From a virus: DNA of 59,661 nt. The stretch is taken from positions 1 to 59,661 of the IMG/VR virus record IMGVR_UViG_3300015264_000004; one strand, 5' to 3'. Shown here in pieces: positions 41,219-49,940 of the stretch. Each line of letters opens with the position of its first letter. Position 1 is the first letter of the stretch. Position numbers and translations under genes: made by a program. The notes under the pieces were generated by a model. It worked only from the letters and a program-made list of their open reading frames with translations, did not search any database and had not been told where the DNA came from.

Positions 41219-42844
41219 TCACCTTGGCCTGTAAGTGTCTAACCCTTGGCGCTTGTTTGCGACAATGGGGCCGGGCATCGTAATTGGACAGAGACGCCGG
41301 CCGAATTGTGCCAGCGCGTAGGAATCCGCGAGATCGTCAAACATCCCTTCAGGAGCTAACAGCGTAGACCCTTCAATATTGGCAACTTGATCCTGCGTCG
41401 GTTCGTCATATATTGCGCAATCCTCTGTATTGATGGTAACGGCAAGGTTGTCATACAGAATAACCTTGGTACGTGGATTAGATAGGTAGCCGTGCTTTTT
41501 ATCGTCGGGATGCTTCAGTATTCTAACCTTTTTATGTTCCAGCGCTAACGCGATGATTGCATGACCGTGGTTATTCCGTTCGATAAGGGCAGGAGCGCTA
41601 TTATAATAATGTGCCAGCTTTTCTATGTGCCCGGTGAAAATATTGACATCAAACTTGCCTTGTAATACGGCAACCTGCGCGCCGCTCAACAGGTCAACAA
41701 TCTGCATGGCGCTGTCGTCGCTATTCGGGTTTCCTTCGGCTGGATCACCGCCGGCCACATATTTACGACCGGGCAGCGGCCGGCAGAAAATCCGCAGCCC
41801 GTTAATCGGCGGGGCCTTGATAAGTTTTACCGCGTCTGTGTCGAGTGGCGCATGTTCGACATAAATCTTTTCGATCAATTCAAAGGCTATGCGTTTATCA
41901 CCCTGAGACGGGGCTAGGGCCTGTTCTGGTGTCGCCGGATAGTTTTCCCAGGTCGCGTCAACGTTGCCCGTATTATGCTTATCCGTGGCCGTAATGCGGT
42001 CGTGCCACTCTTTTGTACGGCTAGGCCGTTCGTACCACGCCAAAAAGATAGCAACCCACTCAGTCAGACCCCGGACAGCATTTTTATAGATCGTCTTAAA
42101 CAAAGACATGGGCAATTCTTTGTTTGACTTGCTCAAAAGGATCAATTGCCCGCCGCCGTCAACGACGGGAGCGACGGACAGCATTAAATCGTCAAGGTCA
42201 GGGACTAAATCGGCCTCGTCAACAAATACCAGTGTCCCGGTGTAGCTATCCCCTGCGGATGTAGGAAAAGCCATGCAATTAGAATCGTTCGCCAAGGCCC
42301 ATTCATGCGCGTCGTCTTTGACAAACTTTGTGCTGCATGGAATCCACTCAGGCGGCGCGCTGGCATCCTCATTAAAACGACGCATCATAAACCAAGCGGG
42401 CAGCTTGGCGTAGATGCCTTTTAATCGTTTCTTGCCTAAAAGGTACTTGGCGTCTATGTCACGCAGGGAAAATATCAGTATTGATACTGTCGGATGAAAC
42501 AGCATTAACCAAAGGATATAGCACAGGACTAGCCATGTAAGGCCAAGCTGTCTAGCCTTCAGGATCACGCAGAAACGGTTATTCAAGAGCAACTTTAGAA
42601 CGCGGTACTGTCCGGCCCAAAGCAAAAAGGCAATCCAGCGCTTGACCTGCGGGTTAGCGTCGTAAATCTGACAGTACGTATTTATGAAATATGCGCAGGC
42701 TTTGTAATCGTGGACCCCTGAGCCTGCGCATTTTTGCAACTCAGGAATAAAGGCAGCACGCCGCCTTCTGCGCTCTTGTTCGGCCTTGGCGCGCAATTGC
42801 GGCGACGTGTTAGTTTCCTGATAGCTGTACGCAGGCAAGCCCAT
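41219..42844 (-). CDS. terL: Terminase large subunit
   Basis: 541 residues. ATPase motif I variant ILKARQLGLTW, Walker B LVFVDEADLVPD, and the nuclease domain starting VAGGDPAEGNPNSDDSA (first metal-binding Asp) are intact. This motor translocates DNA into the head and cuts it. The start overlaps the stop of the 38-residue membrane protein (TAATG). TerS-like and VRR-NUC genes lie 2-4 kb upstream. Confidence 0.93.
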   Translation of the reverse strand: MGLPAYSYQETNTSPQLRAKAEQERRRRRAAFIPELQKCAGSGVHDYKACAYFINTYCQIYDANPQVKRWIAFLLWAGQYRVLKLLLNNRFCVILKARQLGLTWLVLCYILWLMLFHPTVSILIFSLRDIDAKYLLGKKRLKGIYAKLPAWFMMRRFNEDASAPPEWIPCSTKFVKDDAHEWALANDSNCMAFPTSAGDSYTGTLVFVDEADLVPDLDDLMLSVAPVVDGGGQLILLSKSNKELPMSLFKTIYKNAVRGLTEWVAIFLAWYERPSRTKEWHDRITATDKHNTGNVDATWENYPATPEQALAPSQGDKRIAFELIEKIYVEHAPLDTDAVKLIKAPPINGLRIFCRPLPGRKYVAGGDPAEGNPNSDDSAMQIVDLLSGAQVAVLQGKFDVNIFTGHIEKLAHYYNSAPALIERNNHGHAIIALALEHKKVRILKHPDDKKHGYLSNPRTKVILYDNLAVTINTEDCAIYDEPTQDQVANIEGSTLLAPEGMFDDLADSYALAQFGRRLCPITMPGPIVANKRQGLDTYRPR

Positions 42845-42960
42845 TATCTTCTAATACGAAAGTAATATTTGACTAGCGCCTTAATACCGTGAAAAATTGC
42901 CATCCCAATAAGGTTAGCCATCGTCAGCAAGGCGAAGTCGGACCAGGTTTCTATGTGCAT
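42844..42960 (-). CDS. 38-residue membrane protein
   Basis: Short frame from ATG 42960 to TAA 42844. One hydrophobic stretch (FALLTMANLIGMAIFHG) then basic residues (KYYFRIRR). It overlaps the end of the DUF4031 gene and its stop overlaps the TerL start (TAATG), so both junctions are coupled as for real genes here. Function unknown. Confidence 0.65.
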   Translation of the reverse strand: MHIETWSDFALLTMANLIGMAIFHGIKALVKYYFRIRR

Positions 42961-43238
42961 GTTTCCTCGTCGGGCATCTTTTCCGCTAACTTCGGATTAA
43001 ACCGTGCCACAAGTTGTTTGCGTGTTATCTCGACAGCGCCAAGCCTTACAGCCACGGCCCGACGGCCTGCGGTCAGGTCATAATGTGGCAACCTGCCATT
43101 GTCAGGCTGAAACCATGCGCGCCGCATGCCAATACGGACAGCGAAGGCATGTAGCTCAGGGATAGTATCTGCGCATAGGTGACAATTAGGGCCTAGATTC
43201 CAGCCATTGTCTGTCAGTGGGTCAACGTAGACAGGCAT
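42951..43238 (-). CDS. DUF4031 family protein
   Basis: 95 residues from ATG 43238 (TAATG overlap with the upstream stop). MPVYVDPLTDNGWNLGPNCH, then TIPELHAFAVRIGMRRAWFQ and LPHYDLTAGRRAVAVRLGAV are the DUF4031 signature, a small family common in phages and actinobacteria with unknown biochemistry. A longer frame to 43343 adds 35 codons from the upstream gene's other frame and is not used. Confidence 0.85.
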   Translation of the reverse strand: MPVYVDPLTDNGWNLGPNCHLCADTIPELHAFAVRIGMRRAWFQPDNGRLPHYDLTAGRRAVAVRLGAVEITRKQLVARFNPKLAEKMPDEETCT

Positions 43239-43549
43239 TAGTCGGCCGCCTTTTTCACGTGCCAAGTCTGCATGGCACGCATGACAGATTCGGCACGGCT
43301 GCGCTTGTCCTGTGTCAACGTTTCCTCGTTTTCGTCTAACCATAGTTTAATGATACGCGCTGCGCTTGCATCCTGGGCACGCAGGACAAAGACAGGCTCA
43401 TTATGGCGGGCCTTCGTGAATTCACTAGGTAGATGCTCTGTCAGGATACTATGCATGGCATCTAATGCCATGTCTAACTTTTCTGTCGGTACGACACCTA
43501 GCAACGCGTCTGCTATGTCCTCTTCGATTGTCCGTAACTTTGTACTCAT
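43238..43549 (-). CDS. Helical small protein, unknown
   Basis: 103 residues from ATG 43549, which overlaps the TGA of 43546-44271 (ATGA). Helical and acidic (TIEEDIADALLGVVPTEKLD). Between TerS-side and TerL genes; no family recognised. Confidence 0.6.
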   Translation of the reverse strand: MSTKLRTIEEDIADALLGVVPTEKLDMALDAMHSILTEHLPSEFTKARHNEPVFVLRAQDASAARIIKLWLDENEETLTQDKRSRAESVMRAMQTWHVKKAAD

Positions 43550-44271
43550 GCTGACTCCTGCGGTCCCCAAAATTCATGCCACGCCGTCATGTTGCGCGCT
43601 GCGACGGTACGCCAATGCGTAAACGCCATGCTAACTTGATCCTTTGTTATTTGAAAACCGCAGGACGGACACATAAAGGCTACGTGTCGCCACTCGTCAA
43701 AGGCTGGTGGTTGTAGTTCCGAAGGGCTGCGCAGGCTGCCATTGCCATTCGCGCTGCATTGCAGACATTCACCGTCATGCATGGCCCGTATGACACGATG
43801 CAATACCCAAAACTTTTCGATACTCATGTCAACGGCATGTTGCATCGTCGCTGCGGTATAGTTAGGCGTCAATTGTTCGTGGCTGTCGGCAAGCCTGTCT
43901 GACCTGCCCAGGGCAGCGGCCGCTACATCATGTATCTGTGCCACGTGCAAAAGCATGGCATCGTAGTCAGTCGCCGATATTAAGGCCCGGCCTTCAGATG
44001 TCGCTACGTCTACGTTTTCCCTGTACAGTTCTGCCAAAGCCTCGACTATACAGGTCAACTCTGCCATGTGTTGCGTCTGGGCCTCTTCTATCTTTGACTG
44101 TACGGCCTTGCGGGACTCCCAAACCTCAATAATTTCGGCCCTGTCGCGCATAACAATATTACATGCATGTGCAGAATAGGAACTGCTGACCTCGACAGTA
44201 AATAAGATTTGATCCACCATTAAAACATAGTTGCGGCCATGCGACCCCTTAACGTCAATTGTCAGGCTCAT
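43546..44271 (-). CDS. Helical protein with C-terminal zinc motif
   Basis: 241 residues. A long helical centre (AELTCIVEALAELYRENVDV) and two CxxC pairs (CLQC and CPSC about 30 residues apart) near the C-terminus, a probable zinc ribbon. Stop and start overlap both neighbours. Role in packaging or regulation unknown. Confidence 0.6.
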   Translation of the reverse strand: MSLTIDVKGSHGRNYVLMVDQILFTVEVSSSYSAHACNIVMRDRAEIIEVWESRKAVQSKIEEAQTQHMAELTCIVEALAELYRENVDVATSEGRALISATDYDAMLLHVAQIHDVAAAALGRSDRLADSHEQLTPNYTAATMQHAVDMSIEKFWVLHRVIRAMHDGECLQCSANGNGSLRSPSELQPPAFDEWRHVAFMCPSCGFQITKDQVSMAFTHWRTVAARNMTAWHEFWGPQESA

Positions 44272-44546
44272 GTTTGCTCCTGTTTATTCTCGACTTCAGA
44301 CTGTGACACATGGAAAAGAGAGTTGCCACTATTCAAGGCTCCAATAACACTACGCAAGCTTGTCTGATATGTGATTCTGACGCCAAGCTGCGGGCCGTAT
44401 TGGATCATAGCGGTATTGTTGTCAGGATTCGCAGAGTCCACTACCGCCATGTACATGGTCCCGTCTATCCGTGCCATTATGTTTGGCCGTTCGTTCGCAA
44501 TGCGGTCAGGAGTCCAGAAAAGTTTATCGTTTTGAGGCTTGCCCAC
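44268..44546 (-). CDS. Small protein, unknown
   Basis: 92 residues, mixed alpha/beta, with no Cys cluster. ATG 44546 lies six bases after the stop of the upstream gene and its own stop overlaps the next start (ATGA), so it is part of the packaging operon. No family recognised. Confidence 0.55.
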   Translation of the reverse strand: MGKPQNDKLFWTPDRIANERPNIMARIDGTMYMAVVDSANPDNNTAMIQYGPQLGVRITYQTSLRSVIGALNSGNSLFHVSQSEVENKQEQT

Positions 44547-44552
44547 TTTAGG

Positions 44553-44861
44553 TTAACTTTCCTTTACCGCAGGATCATAGGCAACGCTGATAGAGTTGCC
44601 CGACTTCAGTACTATCATTCCTTCGGGCACGGCATCGTCACGAACAATACGACCGTATAGCCCCGCATGGGGCCGGCCCTGCGGCGCAGTTTGCCTACCG
44701 TCATCGGACCATGTAATATTGAGTGTCAGGCTGCCTGACCTGCCCTCTGTAAATAAAGTTTCATGGCTCCCATCATGCCTTACATCCCTGTGGCAAAGAT
44801 AAACCAGAGGGCCGTGGCTGTCATCTATCGTAATTTCAGCGTTACATAGTTTAGGTTTCAT
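44553..44861 (-). CDS. Small beta-rich protein, unknown
   Basis: 102 residues with strands SLTLNITWSDDG and GMIVLKSGNSISVAYD. Its start overlaps the end of the TerS-like gene by 11 bases. No family recognised; it may be a structural or regulatory partner of the terminase. Confidence 0.55.
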   Translation of the reverse strand: MKPKLCNAEITIDDSHGPLVYLCHRDVRHDGSHETLFTEGRSGSLTLNITWSDDGRQTAPQGRPHAGLYGRIVRDDAVPEGMIVLKSGNSISVAYDPAVKES

Positions 44862-45570
44862 TGGCCATAGCCTCTAATTCTGCGTCAGTCATTTTGGTAA
44901 CATCTACGTTACTACGAAACTTTTTATCGTCGAGGCCCGTTGCCAGCCTTGCAAATTTGGATTGGATTAATAGAAACCGTGTCATGTCTGCCAAGTCCCA
45001 TTCCGCAGGCTCCTGCCTGATAATGTTCTGTACAACAATACCGTCGCCGGTCAACCTTTCCTCTGTACGTTCGAACGTCTCGACAAAGAGGGGCCATGCT
45101 AACATTTCCTCGATTTGCCTGCGCAACTTAACAGAGACATCCCATTCCCATTCTTTTTGGGTGTCGGCACGTTTGGCCCACTTTGCAGCCTGCAAATCCT
45201 GGGCTTTCCTGCGGGCCTCGTCTTGCCTGCGTACCCAATAGGTGTCATAGGCACGTGACCGCTCTTGCCATTCGTATTTAGTGGCCAGGTCACGAATCTG
45301 TAGGTAGGATAGGCCTGTCTTTTTGGCAACTCTGGTATAGTTCCTACTGTTAGCAAGATAGCAGTACAAACGGAATAATCCGTAATGATAGGTAGACTCT
45401 TCGGGCCGTAGATGCCATATCTGTATTTCAACGTCGGCATCACATTCAAAGGGGCCGACAGGCAGGTCATCCTCTAATAACTGCAAAGCCTCGACAGGCT
45501 GCCCCTCTAACATGGTACTGTCAACGTCAGGCTCTATCCCTGTTAACCTTTCGGCCCTATGTAATGCCAT
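44851..45570 (-). CDS. Terminase small subunit-like protein
   Basis: 239 residues. NYTRVAKKTGLSYLQIRDLA is a helix-turn-helix, followed by KYEWQERSRAYDTYWVRRQ, the TerS-like arrangement; the rest is helical (WDVSVKLRRQIEEMLAWPLF). TerS recognises the packaging site and recruits TerL. Preceded directly by the VRR-NUC gene, with which it overlaps by 14 bases. Confidence 0.75.
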   Translation of the reverse strand: MALHRAERLTGIEPDVDSTMLEGQPVEALQLLEDDLPVGPFECDADVEIQIWHLRPEESTYHYGLFRLYCYLANSRNYTRVAKKTGLSYLQIRDLATKYEWQERSRAYDTYWVRRQDEARRKAQDLQAAKWAKRADTQKEWEWDVSVKLRRQIEEMLAWPLFVETFERTEERLTGDGIVVQNIIRQEPAEWDLADMTRFLLIQSKFARLATGLDDKKFRSNVDVTKMTDAELEAMANET

Positions 45571-45898
45571 TAGATAGATACTCCTGTACTCCGCGGCCCC
45601 GACTGTGTAGGGCCGTGATCCTATCGAGGCAAGCCTCTACATTATCGAACCATGCGACATCGGCCCCGCAGGCTGCCCAGTACCGCAGTCTATTTGCCTG
45701 CCAGCCTGTAGGCCTTTCGCCTGGGCGTTTAATCTCATAAAAGCCTGCCAAACCGCAGCAAACGACCAATAAGTCTACATCCCTATTGATACCACTAGAC
45801 CATAGTTTTTTGATCCTAGTGTCGGGCAGGAGTGCAACTCTGTCCATGATGCTTTTCACAAGGTCAGATTCCAATATTGCTGTTTGCTTGTCCGGCAT
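45557..45898 (-). CDS. VRR-NUC nuclease
   Basis: 113 residues from ATG 45898 after GAGGCTCC. VDLLVVCCGLAGFYEIKRPG and GWQANRLRYWAACGADVA match the VRR-NUC fold (Asp and ExK catalytic residues). Members act as junction-resolving or flap nucleases. The longer frame to 45979 covers the promoter and is rejected. It is the first gene of the packaging transcript, so it may clear branched DNA before packaging. Confidence 0.85.
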   Translation of the reverse strand: MPDKQTAILESDLVKSIMDRVALLPDTRIKKLWSSGINRDVDLLVVCCGLAGFYEIKRPGERPTGWQANRLRYWAACGADVAWFDNVEACLDRITALHSRGRGVQEYLSNGIT

Positions 45899-45906
45899 GG
45901 AGCCTC

Positions 45907-45926
45907 GATTCCACAGACGCGCTGCG
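45907..45926. repeat. 20-bp exact repeat, copy 1 (leader of VRR-NUC)
   Basis: GATTCCACAGACGCGCTGCG is identical to 51542-51561. It lies between the -10 box and the ribosome site of the VRR-NUC gene. Confidence 0.75.
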
Positions 45927-45931
45927 AATGA

Positions 45932-45978
45932 ATTATAAGTGATATACATGTCTGACGTAAAGAAAAAATTACAAATCA
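45932..45978 (-). promoter_or_regulatory. Promoter/operator of the packaging genes
   Basis: TATAAT (45937-45932), 18 bp, TTTACG (45961-45956), preceded by TTGTAATTTTTTC, the same string as in promoter 15520-15559. The -10 box is consensus, so this may be among the strongest promoters in the genome. Confidence 0.75.
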
Positions 45979-46038
45979 AAAATTACTGTGTCTCGCGGAC
46001 ACCATGTGCAAATCTGTAACTTACTAGGTTTAGGTAGG

Positions 46039-46086
46039 CAGACGCAAGTTTGCACGGCCACAAACATGCGTCTGTGGCCGTGCAAA
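46039..46086. promoter_or_regulatory. Overlapping inverted repeats upstream of the packaging genes
   Basis: A 14-bp perfect stem (46049-46062 with 46073-46086) overlaps an 8-bp stem CAGACGCA/TGCGTCTG (46039-46046 with 46067-46074). The two structures exclude each other, since a full pseudoknot would need a longer linker. It may be an RNA switch, a terminator, or, because it lies near the terminase genes, part of the packaging site. Confidence 0.5.
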
Positions 46087-46121
46087 TCGGGCAGGAGTGT
46101 ATTACAAGTATGACCGAAGTT

Positions 46122-46670
46122 TCACTGACTCTGTGGGGCCGGACAGGCATGGAGCCTTCGGTTTTCCTGGGTCAGGCTTTTATTCTCTTCTGTGATCCTG
46201 CCTACCATGACCCTGAGCCTATCGACTAAAATACCGGACAGGCTTGCCTCTGGTGTATCGGCTAATAAATCATTCATGGTGTCGGCCGCCACTTGCCATA
46301 GGTTAGCGGTCAATTCGTGCCTCTGGATTGTTTGTACATGTGTCTCTATTTCGCTTCGGAGCCGTTCGCTAATATCGTCAGCGTGCCTGACCTGGGCTTG
46401 CAACTCTTGTGCGATGTCGCGCAGTGTCGAGGCTGTCTTTTCCTGTTCTACCATTCGACACAGAAAAGCGCTGACTACAGGATCACTGGCCAGCCAGCAT
46501 GCTATGGTTTCAAGCGTTGCTAATGTATCGGCTCCCTGGGCTTGTCTCTGCAATCCTGAGTCAGGATTGTCATTCATAAAGTTAACCATGTTAAGCGCAG
46601 CCTTGCCTATCCGTGGGCTTGCTATTGGCATACGCAAAGTTGCGCAATTATCGAGTGGTTTTGCTGGCAT
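46122..46670 (-). CDS. Coiled-coil protein, unknown
   Basis: 182 residues from ATG 46670 behind GGGAGCC; the upstream 16 codons are leader. A long heptad-like region (ASTLRDIAQELQAQVRHADD onward to EENKSLTQENRRLH) indicates a coiled coil. Function unknown. Its last bases lie close to GTATTACAAGTATGAC (46099-46114), an element also seen near 6.3-6.5 kb. Confidence 0.6.
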   Translation of the reverse strand: MPAKPLDNCATLRMPIASPRIGKAALNMVNFMNDNPDSGLQRQAQGADTLATLETIACWLASDPVVSAFLCRMVEQEKTASTLRDIAQELQAQVRHADDISERLRSEIETHVQTIQRHELTANLWQVAADTMNDLLADTPEASLSGILVDRLRVMVGRITEENKSLTQENRRLHACPAPQSQ

Positions 46671-46753
46671 TTTTGTTTGGCTCCCTTGTAACGTTGAAAT
46701 TTCAGGGCCAAACGGCAACGCTTACGGCGCACCGCTGCCCATCTGTGGAATCC

Positions 46754-47302
46754 CTAACAGTCTCTGAAAATCGGTATTGCCTTGTGATCCTGACGGTTAG
46801 CGGCTGGCCGCCACGTTGAAAACATAATATTCTCGTCTCTGTCGAGTACATACACTTTATCTTGTTCGTGTCTGCGCTCTGCTATCTTTATAGCTATCGC
46901 AATGGCGTCAGGCTGGCTCAGGCTGACCGCTTTGTCGTAACGTGGCGTAAAGTTATAATCAGATGTCGGCACGAAGTCAGTAGCAACATAACCGCATTGT
47001 AGGGTATCCCACACTGTATATGTAGGCTCAGGCTGCGGCGACAAAAAACCAGAGCCGTACATCTGTGCCAATACCCTGCGCTTTGTTTCCTGGGCTATGG
47101 CATTAATCACGTTAAATTCGCCTGTCGTTTTAATTAACTCCTGTGCTCCCGACAGGGTTTGACCCTGTTTAACCAGTTCCTGACGGACAGGCCCCGCAAT
47201 CCTTTCGTATTCTGCCATAAACTTCTGATAATCGCCTGCGCAGGCTTGTATTGCTGCGTTGTAGTCACCAATACCCTGATTAATTCCTTTTATCGTTGTC
47301 AT
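46754..47302 (-). CDS. Right-arm accessory protein, unknown
   Basis: 182 residues from ATG 47302 behind AGGAGCAACCC. The central part is helical and the C-terminal part is soluble mixed fold. No motif recognised. Its start overlaps the end of the next gene upstream by frame only. Confidence 0.6.
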   Translation of the reverse strand: MTTIKGINQGIGDYNAAIQACAGDYQKFMAEYERIAGPVRQELVKQGQTLSGAQELIKTTGEFNVINAIAQETKRRVLAQMYGSGFLSPQPEPTYTVWDTLQCGYVATDFVPTSDYNFTPRYDKAVSLSQPDAIAIAIKIAERRHEQDKVYVLDRDENIMFSTWRPAANRQDHKAIPIFRDC

Positions 47303-47324
47303 GGGTTGCTCCTGTGTTCGTGAT

Positions 47325-47540
47325 CTAAAAATTGACATTCAAACCTGCGGCTGGATTAACCCAAATAGGCAAAGTGGGGAAATCCGTTTGATACTCCGTT
47401 GCTATCTCTACAGCCTCGTCTGACGTTCGTACTATGTCATACATTTTAACGGAGCCGTTTATAATCGCGGCCACTTGATACCCTGGCTGATTTCCTTGCG
47501 GTTTGCCGACTTCGATTCTGTTTCCTGGCATTGTATTCAT
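47325..47540 (-). CDS. Small right-arm protein, unknown
   Basis: 71 residues from ATG 47540 after AGGAGTTACGAC. Compact mixed fold (YQVAAIINGSVKMYDIVRTS). A degenerate copy of the operator element lies upstream at 47587-47604. No family recognised. Confidence 0.55.
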   Translation of the reverse strand: MNTMPGNRIEVGKPQGNQPGYQVAAIINGSVKMYDIVRTSDEAVEIATEYQTDFPTLPIWVNPAAGLNVNF

Positions 47541-47586
47541 TGTCGTAACTCCTGTGTGATCTAGGGTCACACATATTATCGTCGCG

Positions 47587-47604
47587 GGTCAAAATAACTT
47601 TACG
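47587..47604 (-). promoter_or_regulatory. Operator-like element with weak promoter
   Basis: CGTAAAGTTATTTTGACC matches the shared 18-bp element. No good -10 box is at the right distance (TGACCC), so this copy may bind the regulator without a strong start. Confidence 0.45.
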
Positions 47605-47611
47605 GTTATTT

Positions 47612-47860
47612 TTAATTATTTTGCGGATAGAATTCTATTGTGATCCTTTGCGCATTACGGCCCTGAGCCTTGCCTAGTGTTTCGTCAGGCTTTCGATTGT
47701 GATCTATCGTCAAATAGAGGCTCCCGTCGCCATTATCTTCTAACCTGGCAGAATCATTCTCGACATCAATAGGCAGGCAATAGCCTTGCGTCAAGGCCCA
47801 TTGCAGAGGGGCCTCTGTGGCCCCGTGTTTCGTGTTGCCGATATAAATGTAATAGGTCAT
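47612..47860 (-). CDS. Small right-arm protein, unknown
   Basis: 82 residues, beta-rich (DGSLYLTIDHNRKPDETLG). ATG 47860 after GGGAGCCAAGC. No family recognised. Confidence 0.55.
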   Translation of the reverse strand: MTYYIYIGNTKHGATEAPLQWALTQGYCLPIDVENDSARLEDNGDGSLYLTIDHNRKPDETLGKAQGRNAQRITIEFYPQNN

Positions 47861-47872
47861 GCTTGGCTCCCG

Positions 47873-48034
47873 TTAGAAACTTTCAAGTTTCTGTCGTAGT
47901 TCCTCTAACAAATCGTATTCGGCTGCCTGAAACGTGGTTTCAATTTGCGCATGGATCACAGGATAGAGGGCCGTTTGCCTTTCTGTGATAATCGCAAGCG
48001 CAGCCTGTATTCTTTTTTCTGCGTCTGTGTTCAC
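47873..48034 (-). CDS. Small helical protein with GTG start
   Basis: 53 residues, helical and charged (TDAEKRIQAALAIITERQTA). GTG 48034 is preceded by AGGAGCAAATACA; an in-frame ATG farther up (48085) lies inside the previous gene and has no such site. Function unknown. Confidence 0.55.
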   Translation of the reverse strand: MNTDAEKRIQAALAIITERQTALYPVIHAQIETTFQAAEYDLLEELRQKLESF

Positions 48035-48059
48035 TGTATTTGCTCCTGTGCAGCCTGCC

Positions 48060-48320
48060 CTATGCGCTTTTTTCGAATTTATCAAGGGCCTCGATTATTC
48101 GGCTGTCAATTTTGATTGCGGTTTGTGAATACTCGTCAGCGGATTCATGATCCTGTACCGCAAGCGCTTTCATGCCTCTGGTTCGATTCAAAGCATAGCG
48201 CGATAGCTTGCCAACTATTTCCGCCATGTCGTTTGCTTCTGCGGCCGTGCCTCGACAATCAAAGGCATGTAACAATTCGTTTATCTTCAGTGTGAAATTC
48301 TCTTTTTCCTGCGTTGTCAT
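48060..48320 (-). CDS. Small helical right-arm protein
   Basis: 86 residues from ATG 48320 after AAGGGAGCCACGAAC. Helical, charged (TLKINELLHAFDCRGTAAEA). The start seen at 48377 would begin inside the -35 box of its own promoter. Function unknown. Confidence 0.6.
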   Translation of the reverse strand: MTTQEKENFTLKINELLHAFDCRGTAAEANDMAEIVGKLSRYALNRTRGMKALAVQDHESADEYSQTAIKIDSRIIEALDKFEKSA

Positions 48321-48348
48321 GTTCGTGGCTCCCTTGCTCCGATAATTC

Positions 48349-48389
48349 CTTACACTGGTATTATCGGAGCCTGTCAAAATAACTTTACA
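48349..48389 (-). promoter_or_regulatory. Promoter/operator cassette (gene 48060-48320)
   Basis: TGTAAG (48354-48349), 17 bp, TTGACA (48377-48372), upstream TGTAAAGTTAT. The stop codon TAA of the previous gene is part of the TGTAAAG half-site. Confidence 0.75.
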
Positions 48390-48942
48390 GTGTCGCCATT
48401 AATTTTTTGAATTTTGCTTCTGACGTAAACTTAAAGTTAACGTAAATACGGGCAGGGTACTGATTAAACAGGAGGCCCTTGCACGAACAATTGATTATCA
48501 TATCCTGTTCAATCCTGACTGTCAGGCCCTTTACCGTACCGCTCAGGTCAAACCGACAATGGTTATAATCTCTAACCGTGACATCGGACAGCATACCAAT
48601 CTTACTGTTTATCTTCGCTAACCAGTTATCAATAGAATCCTGAGCGAATTCAACGGCCGCAGCCTCGACTTTGGCGTCAACTAACCGATAACCTTTCGTG
48701 GCCCGAATAGCATCAATACCGGTCAGGGTTTCGTCTACAACATAGGTTTCTGTCAGTGGGCGGATAGTGTTAGCGAAAAATGAATAGTCGGGGCTATTGT
48801 ATACGCTCTTGAATCCGTTGTTTGCCTCTGTCATCGTTACACCGTAGTCAGCAACCAAACGGGCCATGCCTGCGTTAACTCTATTGATAAACATTTCCTT
48901 AAATAAGGGCCTTCGTGATTCCAATGCCTCTGTAATCGTCAT
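48385..48942 (-). CDS. Right-arm accessory protein, unknown
   Basis: 185 residues from ATG 48942 after AGGAGCAACGGAC. Mixed fold with paired Cys (IINCSCKGLLF) near the end. Its TAA is inside the operator of the following cassette. No family recognised. Confidence 0.6.
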   Translation of the reverse strand: MTITEALESRRPLFKEMFINRVNAGMARLVADYGVTMTEANNGFKSVYNSPDYSFFANTIRPLTETYVVDETLTGIDAIRATKGYRLVDAKVEAAAVEFAQDSIDNWLAKINSKIGMLSDVTVRDYNHCRFDLSGTVKGLTVRIEQDMIINCSCKGLLFNQYPARIYVNFKFTSEAKFKKLMATL

Positions 48943-48976
48943 GTCCGTTGCTCCTGTTTCTGTAATCTCATAACCA

Positions 48977-49017
48977 ATCATAGTAAGGTTATCGGAGCCT
49001 GTCAAAATAACTTTACA
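48977..49017 (-). promoter_or_regulatory. Promoter/operator cassette (gene 48385-48942)
   Basis: TATGAT (48982-48977), 17 bp, TTGACA (49005-49000), upstream TGTAAAGTTAT and spacer GGCTCCGATAA. Confidence 0.8.
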
Positions 49018-49044
49018 CTTATTTTTAGGATCACAAAAATAATT

Positions 49045-49908
49045 TTATAAGAGCGGTACGCCATCGGCGCGCATGACCTGAGCAACCTTTACCAAATACG
49101 GCCCCAATACGCAGGGCCCTAATGTTCTATGCAATTCCTCGTCAGATGTATCCTTTGCACCGTCGGCACGAAGTCGGCCCCGTATAGCCTCTAAAAATTG
49201 CATACCATTAGCGCGCAAGCTATCGACTTCGCCACGGTTCAATAATTCGTTTTGTGTGACTGCAATCATATACTGCGCTTGGTTAACTTCTGCCCTGGCA
49301 TTGTCGGTCAGTCTTTCGACATAACCATAGGAGTCACTTATCACGCGATTATACGACCGAATAAGGCTGCCAAGATAGGCCGTCGGCATTGCAATCATAT
49401 CCTTTATTTGCTCTGCGTATGCCTGTAATCCTGCGTCAATAGGACTCAAAACAGAATTGCAAGGCTCAGGATCACATGCCGCTACTTTTCCAGTTTCTAC
49501 GGCTGCGGCCGTTGCTTTGTTAATCAGGATTACAAAGGCAGGAGTTAGCACGGCCTGACCTGCCATTAATGCGCGCAATTCTTTATCGTCGCCGCTGCGC
49601 ATCATGTAGTCTGCCCATTGGTTAGTTTTTGCAATTGCCTCTTTTTTGTTCGTGCCTGACGTGCCGATTTTCATACCCGTTGCAACTTCGGTTATGACCC
49701 AATAAAAATATTTAGGATTCGGGCAGGGCCGTTTGGCAATGCTCAAAAATAAGAACGGCGCGCTATTAAGAGTTACGGGCGACGATATAGCCGTAATATC
49801 GACATATCCGTCACGGCCCTGATTACTGTATACCTTTTTTGTGCGCTGATAATAGCCCAGGGATTCATAAAACGCTTTTTGTATCGGTGTCATTATCGCG
49901 TATAACAT
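49045..49908 (-). CDS. Right-arm accessory protein, unknown
   Basis: 287 residues, the longest of the cassette genes, mixed fold with a CDPEPC motif in the middle. ATG 49908 follows AGGAGCAACAAAC. No family recognised; size and cassette setting suggest an early protein acting on the host. Confidence 0.6.
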   Translation of the reverse strand: MLYAIMTPIQKAFYESLGYYQRTKKVYSNQGRDGYVDITAISSPVTLNSAPFLFLSIAKRPCPNPKYFYWVITEVATGMKIGTSGTNKKEAIAKTNQWADYMMRSGDDKELRALMAGQAVLTPAFVILINKATAAAVETGKVAACDPEPCNSVLSPIDAGLQAYAEQIKDMIAMPTAYLGSLIRSYNRVISDSYGYVERLTDNARAEVNQAQYMIAVTQNELLNRGEVDSLRANGMQFLEAIRGRLRADGAKDTSDEELHRTLGPCVLGPYLVKVAQVMRADGVPLL

Positions 49909-49940
49909 GTTTGTTGCTCCTGTTCAATCAAGATAATTCA

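Noticed and set aside
46039-46086. H-type RNA pseudoknot
   Set aside because: Only two bases would have to span a 14-bp stem; alternative hairpins are more realistic.
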